From Lysinibacillus pakistanensis (lineage in GTDB: Bacteria; Bacillota; Bacilli; Bacillales_A; Planococcaceae), in the NCBI GenBank assembly GCA_001312325.1, contig BBDJ01000038.1, positions 1 to 48,714 of the forward strand: 48,714 bases of DNA, written 5' to 3'. Positions 8,965-18,666 of this stretch are shown piece after piece. The stretch's first letter is position 1. Each line of letters begins with the position of its first letter. The notes below the pieces were generated by a model, which had not been told where the DNA came from, searched no databases, and saw nothing but the letters and a program-made list of their open reading frames with translations. A program made the position numbers and the translations under genes.

Positions 8965-10660
8965 ATGAGAGTGTCAATCCGAAAAAAAATAAGCCTGCTA
9001 ATCTTTAGTTGTATATTACTACTTACCTCACTTTTAGCAGGAATAAATTATTATGTTGCGAAAAAAAATCTTTTAGAAAGCGCTAATACTAAGCTACTAT
9101 CTGATATTCAGGTAAGCTATGAATATTTAAATGCAAAATTCCCTGGAGATTGGTCCATCAAAAATAATCAATTATATAAAGGCGATGTCAACATGGTTGA
9201 GAATTTTGAAATCGCTGATAAAGTCGGAGAGCTAACAAACGGTAATGCCGTATCAATCTTCCAAAAAGATACACGAATTAGTACTAATATAGTTGAAAAC
9301 GGACAGCGTGCCTTAAATACGAAAGTATCTGACGAAGTTGCCACTGTAGTATTAGGAGAAAAAAAACGTTTTATTGGTTCAGCCAGTGTTTTAGGAAGCA
9401 TGCACCAGGGAGCCTATGACCCTATTTTAGATAGCAAAGGAGATGTAATAGGCGTATGGGCAACTGCCGTCCCAACAGCTCCTTATATAAGCATTGCAAC
9501 AAAATCTGCCCTTGAAAATATAGCCGTTTCCTTAGGGATTGCCATTCTATTAATTGTTGGTATTAGTTGGTTTTTACAACGACAAATCATTAATCCAATT
9601 AATATCCTAAGTTCCAATGCCCAAGAGCTTGCAGATTTAAATTTGAATGTAAAATTATTAAATCCTAAAGGCAAAGACGAGATAGCAGATTTAGCACAAG
9701 CATTCAGTAATATGAAGGATCGTTTAACAGAAATGATAACAATTGTGGCTGGCAGCGCTAATCAGATCGCTAACTCTTCCCACTCATTGGCTGAATCATC
9801 ACACCAAACAAGCGAGGCTTCTAATCAAATTGCATTAACGATGAATGAAATTGCTGTTGGAACAACAACACAATCCGATCAAGCTGAGCAAATTGTATCA
9901 ATGATGCAAAAAAACAATCGAAGAAGTATCGAGTAGTTTACAAAAAGCTGAAATGACCTTGACTAGTGCCATAGAATCATCGAAAATTGCACGTAAAGGA
10001 GAAGAAGCGATTAATGAAGCCATTAAGCATTTAAGTGCTGTAACGCAAACAGTCTCTTATGCAACAGACTCTATTCAAAAACTAGGTAAACGCTCTGAAG
10101 AAATTGGTGGAATTATCACCGTGATTACAGGCATTGCAGAGCAAACAAATTTACTTGCCCTTAACGCAGCCATTGAAGCAGCACGCGCAGGAGATCAAGG
10201 AAAAGGCTTTGCGGTTGTTGCCTCTGAGGTACGTCAGTTAGCCGAGCAATCAAGCCTGGCATCCGGACAAATTACAAATCTTATAAATGATATTCAAGCC
10301 GAAACATCAGTAACAGTTCGTACAATGGAAAGTAATCTACTTGCGGTAGAGGAGCAAGTAACAATTATCAACAAGGGAGGAACTGCCTTAAAAGAGATAG
10401 TGGAGAAGGTTGTAGAAACGGAAAAAGGTGTTGAACAAATGAAGTCTGCATTTTCGCATGTCAATGATAACTCCTTAGGTGTTCAACAAGCTATTCATGA
10501 CATTTCTCGCATCATTGAAGACGCTGCGGCTGCAACAGAGGAAATCGCCGCTACCTCCGAGGAGCAATATGCAACCGTAGCAGAGATAACACAAAACTCA
10601 GATGAATTAGCAACAATTGCTGATAAATTACAAAACGAAGTCAATAAATTTAAGTTTTAA
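8965..10660 (+). CDS. Methyl-accepting chemotaxis protein with Cache sensor (frame interrupted)
   Basis: Membrane chemoreceptor of about 564 residues. Order: short cytoplasmic start, membrane helix ([18 protein letters not shown], about 9-27), extracellular Cache-type domain with [20 protein letters not shown] and [20 protein letters not shown], second helix ([15 protein letters not shown], about 185-200), HAMP, and a signalling domain whose tip is [20 protein letters not shown]. The frame breaks at an A7 run (9907-9913); one A fewer gives [12 protein letters not shown] and continues to 10660. ATG at 8965 has GGAGG (8953-8957) at 7 bases. It lies within the partner-switching cassette, which is not its usual place. 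Confidence 0.92.
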
Positions 10661-10680
10661 TTAAGGCTTAACATGATACT

Positions 10681-10806
10681 ATGTGTGTTAGAATCAGTGG
10701 GAGTTTATTAAAACAATTTACTTATACGGACATTCACGAATCCCACAATGCCAAATATAAATTATTCGATAAACATGAAAAGGAAAATGGAGGCGCTATA
10801 GTATGA
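10681..10806 (+). CDS. Possible 41-residue leader ORF
   Basis: An open frame from ATG 10681 to a TGA that overlaps the next start codon (ATGA at 10803-10806). The overlap would allow coupling with the STAS gene, but the ribosome binding site is weak (AAGG about 14 bases upstream) and the product matches nothing I know. It may simply be readable spacer. Confidence 0.22.
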   Translation: MCVRISGSLLKQFTYTDIHESHNAKYKLFDKHEKENGGAIV

Positions 10807-11191
10807 ATCAGAAGAAAATTGCGATGGATGTTGGCACAAAGGCTGATTATATCTTAATTGCGTTTACTGGCGATTTAGAATACGGGCTGATTGAGGATAT
10901 AAAAAAAAGATCTTCAATCGCTTAATTTAGAAACAAAGCATGGCTATATTATCGATATGCAAAAAGTAACTAATATTGATAGTACTGGCTTTGGAATGAT
11001 TGTCAACTTTGCCAAAAAAAGTATCTTTAAAAGAAAAGAAAATCGCCATTATTGTCGTCGATGATTTCATCCGCAACTTATTCGCTATTTCACAGGTTGA
11101 TAAAGTTTTTCCTATTACAAACAGCGAAGAGCAAGCAAGAAAGATGATTAAAGAAGACTGGCTAGGAGAATTATCACTTAACGAATATTAA
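10803..11191 (+). CDS. STAS-domain anti-sigma factor antagonist, RsbV-like (frame interrupted)
   Basis: Expected third member of the partner switch: a 128-residue STAS protein. The key motif is MQKVTNIDSTGFGMIV; the Ser/Thr after Asp is the usual phosphorylation site. Two runs break the frame: A8 near 10900-10908 (one fewer gives EDIKKDLQSLNL) and A7 near 11015-11021 (one fewer gives NFAKKVSLKEKK). ATG at 10803 has GGAGG (10789-10793) at 9 bases. Phosphorylation by the kinase at 8444-8876 and dephosphorylation by the phosphatase at 7290-8444 are inferred from family knowledge. The C-terminal tail is slightly longer than in RsbV. Confidence 0.8.
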
Positions 11192-11218
11192 CCCTATCGT
11201 TGCCCCCATTATTACAAT

Positions 11219-11252
11219 AGGTGTATTCCTGGGAATGGAATACACCCTGCTT
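11219..11252. terminator. Bidirectional terminator
   Basis: GGTGTATTCC (11220-11229) pairs with GGAATACACC (11237-11246), followed by CTGC and T6. It lies between the convergent STAS and transporter genes. Confidence 0.85.
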
Positions 11253-11254
11253 TT

Positions 11255-12602
11255 TTAATATTGTAAAAGCATATTTAGTAAAACAACAAGAATAACTATC
11301 GGTACTACAATTAACATTAATAATCGATAAGTAGAATAGTACCCCTGCCCCATCTGACTACCCATCAGTAATTCCTTTTTCACAAATTCTTTATCAGCTA
11401 TATGTGCAATGAAGAAAGCTATTAATAAATTTCCTAATGGAAGCATTAAATTCGATACTAGAAAATCTGTCGCATCAAAAATTGTTTTCCCGAAGAATGA
11501 TACATCAGCTAAGGTACTAGATGACAGTGCTGCTGGAATTGCAGCAATAAAGACTACTATACCTAATAAAAGTGTTAATGCTGAACGAGACATTCGCCCC
11601 TTTTCTATAAATGCTGCAACGATAATTTCATATAAACTGAAGGAAGATGTTAACGTTGCAAATAAAAATAGTAATAAAAACAACGCTAAAAATACTTCAC
11701 CAAATGGCATTTGGCTAAATGCTGTCGGTAGCACCATAAACAGTAAGCCTGGTCCAGAAGCTGGCTCTAAATCAAAGGCAAATACCACCGGGAAAATCGC
11801 TAATCCTGCTAAAAACGATACAAGTACCGTTAAAAGAACAACTGAACCCGCCGAGTTAGGTAAGCTTACATCCTTCTTTAAATAGGAGCTGTAGGTCACA
11901 AGACAGGAAAATCCTACTGCTAAGCCAAAGAAGGATTGTCCTAACGCTTCTAAAATAGCCTTTCCCGTAATATTAGAGAAGTCTGGCCATAAGAAAAATT
12001 TCACACCCTCCATTGCCCCGTCTAATGTTACTGCTCGGACAACAAGTACAATAAACATAATAAACAATAGTGGCATCATAAACTTATTGGCCTTTTCGAT
12101 CCCATTTTGCACACCAAGAGATATCACTAGTACATTAGCTAGTGTAAATAAACCTAAACCAAGTAATGTAATCCAAGGTGTGCCTATAATCTTTCCAAAT
12201 AGTTCACTAGGGTTATTAGCAGGATCAATAACTGTTCCAGCCACACCAAGACCACTATAAATAAAAATCCAACCACCCACAACACTATAAAAAGTTAATA
12301 ATAAAAAACATCCCAGTACACCCATGCGGCCAATCCATGCCCAGCCTGGCTTCGTTGGTGCCACTTTTTTTATAGGCAGTGACCGCCTCAGATTGGGTGC
12401 CACGACCTAACACATATTCTGATAATAGCATCGGTAAACCAATTAACAACGTAAATAGAACAAAGATTAGGAAAAATGCTCCCCCACCGCTTTGACCAGT
12501 AACATATGGAAGCTTCCAAATTGCCCCTAATCCGATTGCTGCACCTGCTGATGCCAAAATAAAGCCTAGTTTACTAGACCATTGTCCCTTTTTCTCACTC
12601 AT
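11255..12602 (-). CDS. Sodium-dependent transporter, NSS/SNF family (frame interrupted)
   Basis: Sodium-coupled symporter of the LeuT/NSS family, about 448 residues with roughly 11-12 membrane helices; substrate probably an amino acid or amine but not readable from sequence. Helix 1 carries [16 protein letters not shown], the unwound substrate/sodium site (GNxWRFPY in LeuT), followed by GGGAFFLIF. Frames join at a T7 run (12365-12371): one base fewer gives [28 protein letters not shown] at 12602 is chosen as start since AGAGGAG lies 9 bases upstream; an ATG-less extension to 12623 is less likely. The gene follows the ribU terminator and a repeat array, so it probably has its own promoter. Confidence 0.88.
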
Positions 12603-12677
12603 CTCTTCAAACTCCTCTAGCATTTCTAAACTCTTTCTTAATTCTACATGAAATTACTGGGCTCGACTAGATTAAGT

Positions 12678-12779
12678 TCATTTGATGAATCTAACCATTA
12701 TTTCAAAGATTTTATCCTTCACCTTCACATTTCCATCTACTTCAAGCGTTCTATCCCTCACTTTCACTTTTCTATCCAT
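12678..12779 (-). repeat. 21-base periodic intergenic repeat array (TCTATCC/GGATAGA)
   Basis: The heptamer TCTATCC occurs at 12750-12756 and 12771-12777, exactly 21 bases apart; degenerate copies TTCCATC (12729-12735), TTTATCC (12711-12717) and TCTAACC (12690-12696) extend the array at 21- or 18-base steps. On the minus strand the array is an open frame of 33 codons (12779 to 12678) reading MDRKVKVRDRTLEVDG in its first part, a 7-residue D-R periodicity, but no ribosome binding site precedes it because it starts right after the T-run of the ribU terminator. A second array is at 32305-32393. Function unknown. Confidence 0.6.
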
Positions 12780-12780
12780 A

Positions 12781-12814
12781 AAAAAACCTCGAGCCTATGA
12801 AATCACTCGAGGTT
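12781..12814 (-). terminator. ribU terminator
   Basis: AACCTCGAG (12785-12793) pairs with CTCGAGGTT (12806-12814); on the minus strand the hairpin ends in a run of T. It follows the ribU stop by about ten bases. Confidence 0.88.
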
Positions 12815-12824
12815 AAATATAATC

Positions 12825-13412
12825 TTATTTTGTTAAATACATATGGCGCTGACGATCAATCCATTTGCGCATAGTTGTAAATAATAAAGCCATGATAACA
12901 GTTAATAAAATACCTTTGACAATATTAAATGGCAAGATTCCAGCCACAATCATTGTATATAATGAATCCCCTACAACAGGCTCCATCCCTAAAAAGTACG
13001 TGTACATCGGTAAAAATACAGCATAGTTAAGAACACTCATACCAACTGCCATAACGATTGTTCCTGCTGCCAAGCCCCCAATAAGACCCCCAATGTTTTT
13101 AAAACGCTTAAAAATAAAGGATACTGGTAAAATAAATAAAATACCTGTTGTGAAGTTAGCGATATGTCCTACTGGTACTCCCGTTGGCGTGCCTGAGAAG
13201 ATCCAATCCAATACATTTTTAAATAACTCTACTAGAATTCCCGCTACAGGTCCCATAGTGATGGCTGCTAATAATGCAGGCATATCACTGAAATCCACTT
13301 CCAAAAACGCTGGGAATGGTGGAATTGGAAAATTAAATAGCATTAATAAAAACGAAATACTGCTCAGCATGCCAATCGTAATAAACGATTGAAGTTTAAC
13401 ATTTTTCTTCAT
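12825..13412 (-). CDS. ribU: Riboflavin ECF transporter substrate-binding protein RibU
   Basis: Membrane S-component (195 residues, about six helices) that binds riboflavin and works with the shared ECF energizing module. The N-terminal part holds FNFPIPPFPAFLEVDFSDMP, a RibU signature, then ALLAAITMGPVAGILVE and GTPTGVPVGHIANFTTG. ATG at 13412 follows a GAGGAGAG site. Frame intact. Expression is almost certainly under the upstream FMN riboswitch and its intervening terminator. In Bacillus subtilis the equivalent gene (ypaA/fmnP) also lies near sigX-rsiX, so the context is conserved. Confidence 0.95.
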   Translation of the reverse strand: MKKNVKLQSFITIGMLSSISFLLMLFNFPIPPFPAFLEVDFSDMPALLAAITMGPVAGILVELFKNVLDWIFSGTPTGVPVGHIANFTTGILFILPVSFIFKRFKNIGGLIGGLAAGTIVMAVGMSVLNYAVFLPMYTYFLGMEPVVGDSLYTMIVAGILPFNIVKGILLTVIMALLFTTMRKWIDRQRHMYLTK

Positions 13413-13484
13413 TGAAAACTCTCTCCTCTTTGCTGATTCAATCTCGCAAGAAGAAAGGCTACGACCTAATCATATGTTATTCAC

Positions 13485-13517
13485 GAAAAAACCCTTATGC
13501 ATTTTTTTGCATAAGGG
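13485..13517 (-). terminator. Attenuator terminator between FMN aptamer and ribU
   Basis: CCCTTATGCA (13492-13501) pairs perfectly with TGCATAAGGG (13508-13517); on the minus strand the hairpin is followed by T6. Its position between aptamer and gene indicates FMN-dependent premature termination. Confidence 0.9.
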
Positions 13518-13635
13518 AGAATAGGCATGATTAATAAACGCCATTAATTAGCTACTTTTGAGCGGGCTTTAAAGCCATATTGAAAAAAACGCCCGTTCAT
13601 AGCCAATGTAAAATAACAAATGACGATCGTACCTC

Positions 13636-13817
13636 CATCTTCTCCCATCCAGACTCTAACTGTCGGCCTTGGAATTACACCAAGTCAGCCATGCAAAAAA
13701 CTTTGCACAGGTCGCGGCTGAAGAGTCTTTGGTAAATCATTTGAGCCAATGTTTTTCACATTAACGATTTACAACTCTATTACCGCCGGTCGGGATTTTC
13801 ACCCTGCCCCGAAGATG
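13636..13817 (-). ncRNA. FMN riboswitch (RFN element)
   Basis: On the minus strand the conserved RFN blocks appear in order: CTTCGGGGCAGGGTGAAAAT, CCCGACCGGCGGTAAT, AGCCGCGACC, GACTTGGTGTAATTCCAAGG, CCGACAGTTAGAGTCTGGAT and GGGAGAAGATG. The closing stem P1 is CATCTTC (13811-13817 complement) with GAAGATG (13636-13642 complement). FMN binding would favour the terminator at 13485-13517 and reduce ribU expression. The variable arm (13720-13780) is longer than minimal. Confidence 0.96.
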
Positions 13818-13949
13818 AATCAATATATTATTTTTGTTCTACAGCTTTACTATAATGAATTATGTAGAAAAAGTAAATAGTTCTGCTTAAAAAAATCCTA
13901 TTAGATTTGTATGTTTTATGGGCAGTTAGATGATTTATCACTACAAAAT

Positions 13950-13998
13950 CAATAAGGAGTATTCTCGTCCCACTGTCGATGTACGAGAATACTCCTTA
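13950..13998. terminator. Long hairpin after rsiX
   Basis: Perfect 15-bp stem AAGGAGTATTCTCGT (13954-13968) with ACGAGAATACTCCTT (13983-13997). The minus-strand tail is only moderately T-rich, but position after rsiX suits a terminator. Confidence 0.75.
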
Positions 13999-14072
13999 AA
14001 CTTCACCATAAAGTTCTATGGCGTCTCCATATATTGCTTGTTTGGGCCAACTGGCTTGGGTAGGAAATTTTT

Positions 14073-15300
14073 TTAAATCAAAGCTTCCCAGCTTTCCTGA
14101 ACTACATTATCTAGGCGTAATTGTTTATCAAAGCTTGCAGCCGTTAGCATCATTGCTTCGATTAATTGTGTTGCTCGAACCGGGTCTATTGATGTTAAAT
14201 CAAGAGGATCATTAAAGGTTACAATTACACCCTCAGCAACCTCTTGCACAGTATAAGTCACATTTTCTGGAACGACAGGAACATAAACATCATCATTTTT
14301 ATTGCGCATAACCGTAATCGCTTCTGTTACCGAGGAAAAAGTTTGACGAAAATCAGGTGATAAATATTCAGCCCCATTATCCTGTTCCTTATATAAGTAA
14401 TAATTAAAATGACTTGGACCTGTTAACGACATGGCCTTACTCGGCTCTCCTTCTTGAGAGAACTCGTATGGTGTACCATCTGCGTTTTCAAACTCAACCT
14501 CTGTATATTCAGAGTCTGAAAATGTATCCTGCAAGGTTCCCTTGTACTCATTCACAGGTGCAGAAGCTACATCATAATCATTTTTCTCAGGTAAAACATG
14601 AATCAACTTATCATCCTTTTCCTTCAATTCACCTTGATATGGATGATAGTTAGTAAAGCCTTTTGCTTCCTCTTCAATTTGTGGTGCATACTTTTTATAC
14701 ATTTGTAATGTAGAAGGTTTTTCTTTCCCAAAATCTTCTTCAACTCGCTCATTGGGAATAACATATGTCATTGGTACACTTTCTACATCTCTGCTTGCTA
14801 AACCAATGCGGAAGACAACGGCATCCGTTAAGTCTTCCTCATACACAGAGGTACGTAAAGACATAATTTTAGCATGTTCTGCAACAATGCTCGAATCCAA
14901 AAAAATTATCATGATTTTCAGCACTTTTGGCAGCCGGCGCATCTTCCATAGTAGAATATGGTGCAATGTCAGGTGCCGTCGCCTGATCTAGCTTAGAATG
15001 ATTATTATTCATAAACATAGAGCCTACACCTACTGTTAATGCGAAAACAGCGGCAACACTCATAAGGATTGGCCATTTACGGTTTTTGCGCTTTGTTGTT
15101 TCTGTACTTTGCTGTTGTTCTTGGGCTGACATTTCTTCTATTGGCTGCTGGACGGCTTCTTGCAGATGAACATTATCCTGCAAGCGGGCATCTGCCAATA
15201 ATCGATTTAATACTTCTTCTTTAGAACGGCGGTCAGAAAGCTTAGGGGCATTGTTCAATATATGTTCTAGCTGGTCATCATCAAACTGGTTATGTGTCAT
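14073..15300 (-). CDS. rsiX: Anti-sigma-X factor RsiX-like (frame interrupted)
   Basis: Membrane-spanning inhibitor of the adjacent ECF sigma factor, about 408 residues. The N-terminal cytoplasmic part (MTHNQFDDDQLEHILNNAPK) binds sigma; a single helix, KWPILMSVAAVFALTVGVG, is at about residues 72-90; the rest is extracellular, ending in a GerMN-like fold (PENVTYTVQEVAEGVIVTFN, AMMLTAASFDKQ). A T7 run near 14898-14904 breaks the frame; one base fewer gives HDNFLDSSIVAEHAK. The ATG overlaps the sigX stop (ATGA), so the two are coupled. If one G were missing in the GGG near 14090, the protein would continue to a stop at 13996, right at the hairpin; this is plausible. Confidence 0.85.
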
Positions 15301-15832
15301 TGCCGTTTCGCCTCCTGTTCTCTAACCTGTTGTAGCTGTTGCCTCAAAAATTTGATGGCACGATGCTGCGTCGTTTTTACCTTCGCTTCTGTCCAATCTA
15401 GTATTTGTGCTGTTTCTGCAATCGATAAATCTTGAAAGTAGCGCATAATGATAACCATTTTTTTGGTCTCCTGTACAGTTTTCAAGTGCAGACTCTACCT
15501 GCAAAAATTCATCACTGGCTTCCAACATATCTTCCGGTGATGGTGTGTTTGAATGGAGCTGTTCCGTTTCCCAGTCAAAAAAATCAAGTGAATGCTTCTG
15601 GCGTACTGCCTGCTTCCTAAAGTGATCAATTGCAACATTTTTAGCAATGGCAAATAGCCATGTCTTTTCACTGCTATTTCCTGCAAATTGATCGTATGAG
15701 CGCAACACTCGTACATAAACCTCGTGCGCTAAATCTTCAGCAAGTGTACGGTTTTTTTACTAAATAAATAAGAAACTGGAACACGTCTTGATGGTATGCA
15801 TCGTATAGTCGATGGAACACGGAGTCATTCAA
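15297..15832 (-). CDS. sigX: ECF RNA polymerase sigma factor SigX (frame interrupted)
   Basis: Extracytoplasmic-function sigma factor that directs transcription of envelope-modification genes in relatives. Corrected order: TTG start at 15832 (GGAG/GGGGGTGG just upstream), FHRLYDAYHQDVFQFLIYLV, then region 2 with EDLAHEVYVRVLRSYDQFAG and SEKTWLFAIAKNVAIDHFRK, and region 4 with RYFQDLSIAETAQILDWTEA and VKTTQHRAIKFLRQQ. Frames break at an A7 run (about 15756-15762) and near 15465-15485. Length about 177 residues. It sits directly downstream of resE and overlaps rsiX by four bases, the same order as in Bacillus subtilis. Confidence 0.9.
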
Positions 15833-15921
15833 TGCACTCCACCCCCGTTCTATAATATTTGTCGTCTTTATGTTTACAGAAGTTACAGCCAATTAATACC
15901 ACTAAAATGCAATAATATGAA

Positions 15922-17699
15922 TTACTCGAAAGGTAAATAAAACGTAAAGGTCGTACCCTCTTTCAGCACACTGTCTACCATAATAGTTCCTGAATGTGCC
16001 TTTACAATATTTCTAGCAATAGCTAAACCTAGGCCAGTTCCGCCTTTAGAACGCGTTCGGGCTTTGTCAGCTTTATAAAATCGTTCAAAAACATAAGGTA
16101 AGTCATCATGTGGAATGCCATGTCCTGTATCCTGAACAGATATTTTCGCAAAGGTTGGCTCCTGCTCAATTTTGACAGTAACTGACCCTTCATCGGTATG
16201 ACGGAGTGCGTTGTCAACTAAATTGGTTAGCACTTGTTCAATCCGATCCTCGTCAATATTTATCCTAGCTTCATCATTAAATTCACTATCAAATAGTAGA
16301 CGAACATGCTTCTCTTTAGCAACTTGAGCAAATTTTTGTGTTATCCGTTCAAATGTAGAATTAATTGGGAGCTCATCCTTATAAAGTGTCATATGCCCAG
16401 ATTCCATACGAGCTAGATCCAATAAATCTGTTACTAGACGTCCCATACGCTTCGATTCATCATAGATAATTTTTGTTATCTCGTTACGTTCTTCCTGATC
16501 CTGGATAAAGTCATCATCCATTAAGGCCTCAGAGTAGCCCTGAAGCATTGAAATTGGCGTTCTAAGCTCATGGGATACATTAGCTATGAAATCTGAACGC
16601 AGCTTTTCTAAGCGATGCTGCTCTGTCATATCACGAATAACAGCGACTGCTCCACGTATCAATTCCCCGCTATAAAGAGGACTAATCGTAAACGTATAAT
16701 AATTTCCATCCATCTCAATTTCTTCTTCCAATTTATCCTCAAACATTAGAACATGATCCAGCATATGATATAGCTCTGGTGGAATTGGCTTCGCACTTTG
16801 AGAGCCTTTATTAACAAACCATTTTTGCATTAAACGCTCTGCTGGTGGGTTACTCAATAATATTGTACGATCCCGATTAAATGTAATGACTGCATCTGTC
16901 ATCGATGTCAATATATTCGAAAGTTGTTCATTTTCCTGATTGATTACTTCTAGATTATGCTTTAATTGTCGCCCCATCTGATTAAAGGCAACGGCAAGCT
17001 GACCAATTTCATCATTTTGTGTTGTAGGCATTTTTGCTTCAAAATTCCCTTTTGAAATTTCAAACGCCAACTCACGCATTTTACGCAATGGCGAGGTAAT
17101 ACGTGAGGATAGGAAAAAGGCAAAGAATGTCGTCAGCACAAAGGCTATAAAGGCAGATAAAAAGACAATTTTAGTTGTTTCTTTTGATGTTTTATGAAGT
17201 GCATCCGGACTTTGATATATAAAGACAGCACCATGCACCGCATTCTCTACATTTAAAGGGAAGCCGAGGACAACATAAGATTCTATTTTTTTCCTTTTCT
17301 GTAGATGATGGCATCATCATTTCTTTCGTAATTGGTTCGTCAGATTGGAAAATTTTATGGAAGGATTTATTCGCTAATATTGTATCCTGTATTTCTTTTT
17401 TTATTAACACCCTCCTGTAAAGCAAACGATACTTCGTTATCACCAGTAGCAATAAGTGCATTCGTGCTTTCAGGTAAAATATCTTTTAATAATTCCGATG
17501 TTGACTCTGCTGTTTCATTATCATCTACTATACTTGCTACCGTTGCAGCAGTTTGACGTAACGAAATCTCTGCTTGCTGCATATGGTAATTTTGTAGAAA
17601 TTCGAGCATCAAAACCGTGAAAACAAATAATACAAATGAAACGAGAAGCAATATGGTTACCCATAGCTTCCCGACAACACTATTCCATATTCTATTCAT
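15922..17699 (-). CDS. resE: Sensor histidine kinase ResE (frame interrupted)
   Basis: Membrane kinase that phosphorylates ResD under oxygen limitation. About 591 residues after correction (Bacillus subtilis ResE is of similar size). Order: helix 1 (VTILLLVSFVLFVFTVLML), extracytoplasmic sensor region, helix 2 (FLSAFIAFVLTTFFAFFLS), HAMP, PAS (ILTSMTDAVITFNRD), HisKA with the phospho-His in SHELRTPISMLQGYSEA, N box LTNLVDNALRH, and G2 box GGTGLGLAIARNIVK. Frames break at T7 runs near 17285-17291 and 17395-17401; removing one base each joins GVNKKEIQDTIL and EKEKKIESYVVLG. Start at 17699 overlaps the end of resD and has GAGG at 6 bases. Confidence 0.93.
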
Positions 17700-18406
17700 T
17701 GACAACCTCAAATTTGTAGCCAACGCCCCAAACAGTGACAATCATCTTTGCAGCGTTTTCAGATACTCGATTAAGCTTTTCACGTAAGCGCTTAACATGC
17801 GTATCCACGGTACGTAAATCTCCAAAGAAATCATAATGCCACACTTCTTTAAGTAATTGTTCACGGTCAAATACTTTATCTGGTGATTTCGCTAGGAAAT
17901 AAAGCAATTCATACTCTTTCGGTGTTAAATTTACCTCAATTCCCTCTGCTGTTACACGATGGGCATCATGATCAATCATTAAATGCTGGAATACAACCAA
18001 ATCTTTAGAGGAGGATGCATTTGTCGAAGGTGAGAATGCCTGTGAACGGCGTAAAATAGCCTTCACACGTAATACTACCTCACGTGGACTAAATGGTTTT
18101 ACAATATAATCATCTGCCAAGCTCAAAGCCCTGTACACGGTTTGCTTCTTCGCCTTTAGCAGTTAATAAGATAATTGGTGTTGCTGCACGTTCACGGATT
18201 TCTGCACATACTTCAAGTCCGTCTTTTTCAGGCATCATGATATCTAGTAAAATACAGTGATACTCTTTTTCTAAAGATTTTTCGATCGCTTGTTCACCAT
18301 TTTCTGCTTCGTCTACAAGGTACCCTTCACGCTCCAAATACATTTTTAATAAGCGTCGAATACGATCCTCGTCATCTACTACTAACACTGAAATATTTTC
18401 TGACAC
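17692..18406 (-). CDS. resD: Response regulator ResD (frame interrupted)
   Basis: OmpR/PhoB-type regulator of respiration and nitrate/nitrite metabolism genes. Receiver domain: SVLVVDDEDRIRRLLKMYLE, phospho-acceptor Asp in CILLDIMMPEKDG, and ILLTAKG with the conserved Lys; winged helix: VNLTPKEYELLYFLAKSPDK and DLRTVDTHVKRLREKL. The frame breaks near 18115-18125 between GFELG and ADDYIVKPFSP, where one extra or two missing bases occur; this is not an A/T run. GTG at 18406 is preferred (GAGAGGGA at 8 bases) over GTG 18412. A terminator upstream separates it from resC, so resDE likely has its own promoter. Confidence 0.94.
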
Positions 18407-18473
18407 TTTCACGATCCCTCTCTTCCAATCTTTCTCTACATTCTATTGTACATTGTTCGACACATATTGAAAA

Positions 18474-18515
18474 GAAAAGAAAGCCCTCTTGCCACAAGCA
18501 AGAAGGCTTATCTTT
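18474..18515 (-). terminator. Terminator between resABC and resDE
   Basis: AAGCCctCTTGC (18481-18492) pairs with GCAAGaaGGCTT (18498-18509); minus-strand tail is TCTTTTCTTTTC. It is in the 260-base gap after resC, in which I see no other feature or gene. Confidence 0.75.
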
Positions 18516-18666
18516 CTAATACTAGCGACGTCGAAAATCTCATATGTGCTTCCATACTAGTTCATCCTGCAAACTCTTAATGTAGACAGGACATTATTAT
18601 ACAAGCGTTTTCATAGTAGATATAGGTATAAGCTTAAATTCCTCTACTCTAAGTACTGGTTTCGCT

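Noticed and set aside
7290..11191. Calling the cassette a sigB (rsb) operon
   Set aside because: No sigma-B gene is present in or next to it, and the chemoreceptor does not fit known rsb operons.
11409..11885. 158-codon frame antisense to the NSS transporter
   Set aside because: Lysine/asparagine-rich shadow of a hydrophobic gene; no start site.
12678..12779. 33-codon D-R repeat peptide as a real gene
   Set aside because: It starts at the terminator T-run with no ribosome binding site, so it is reported as a repeat only.
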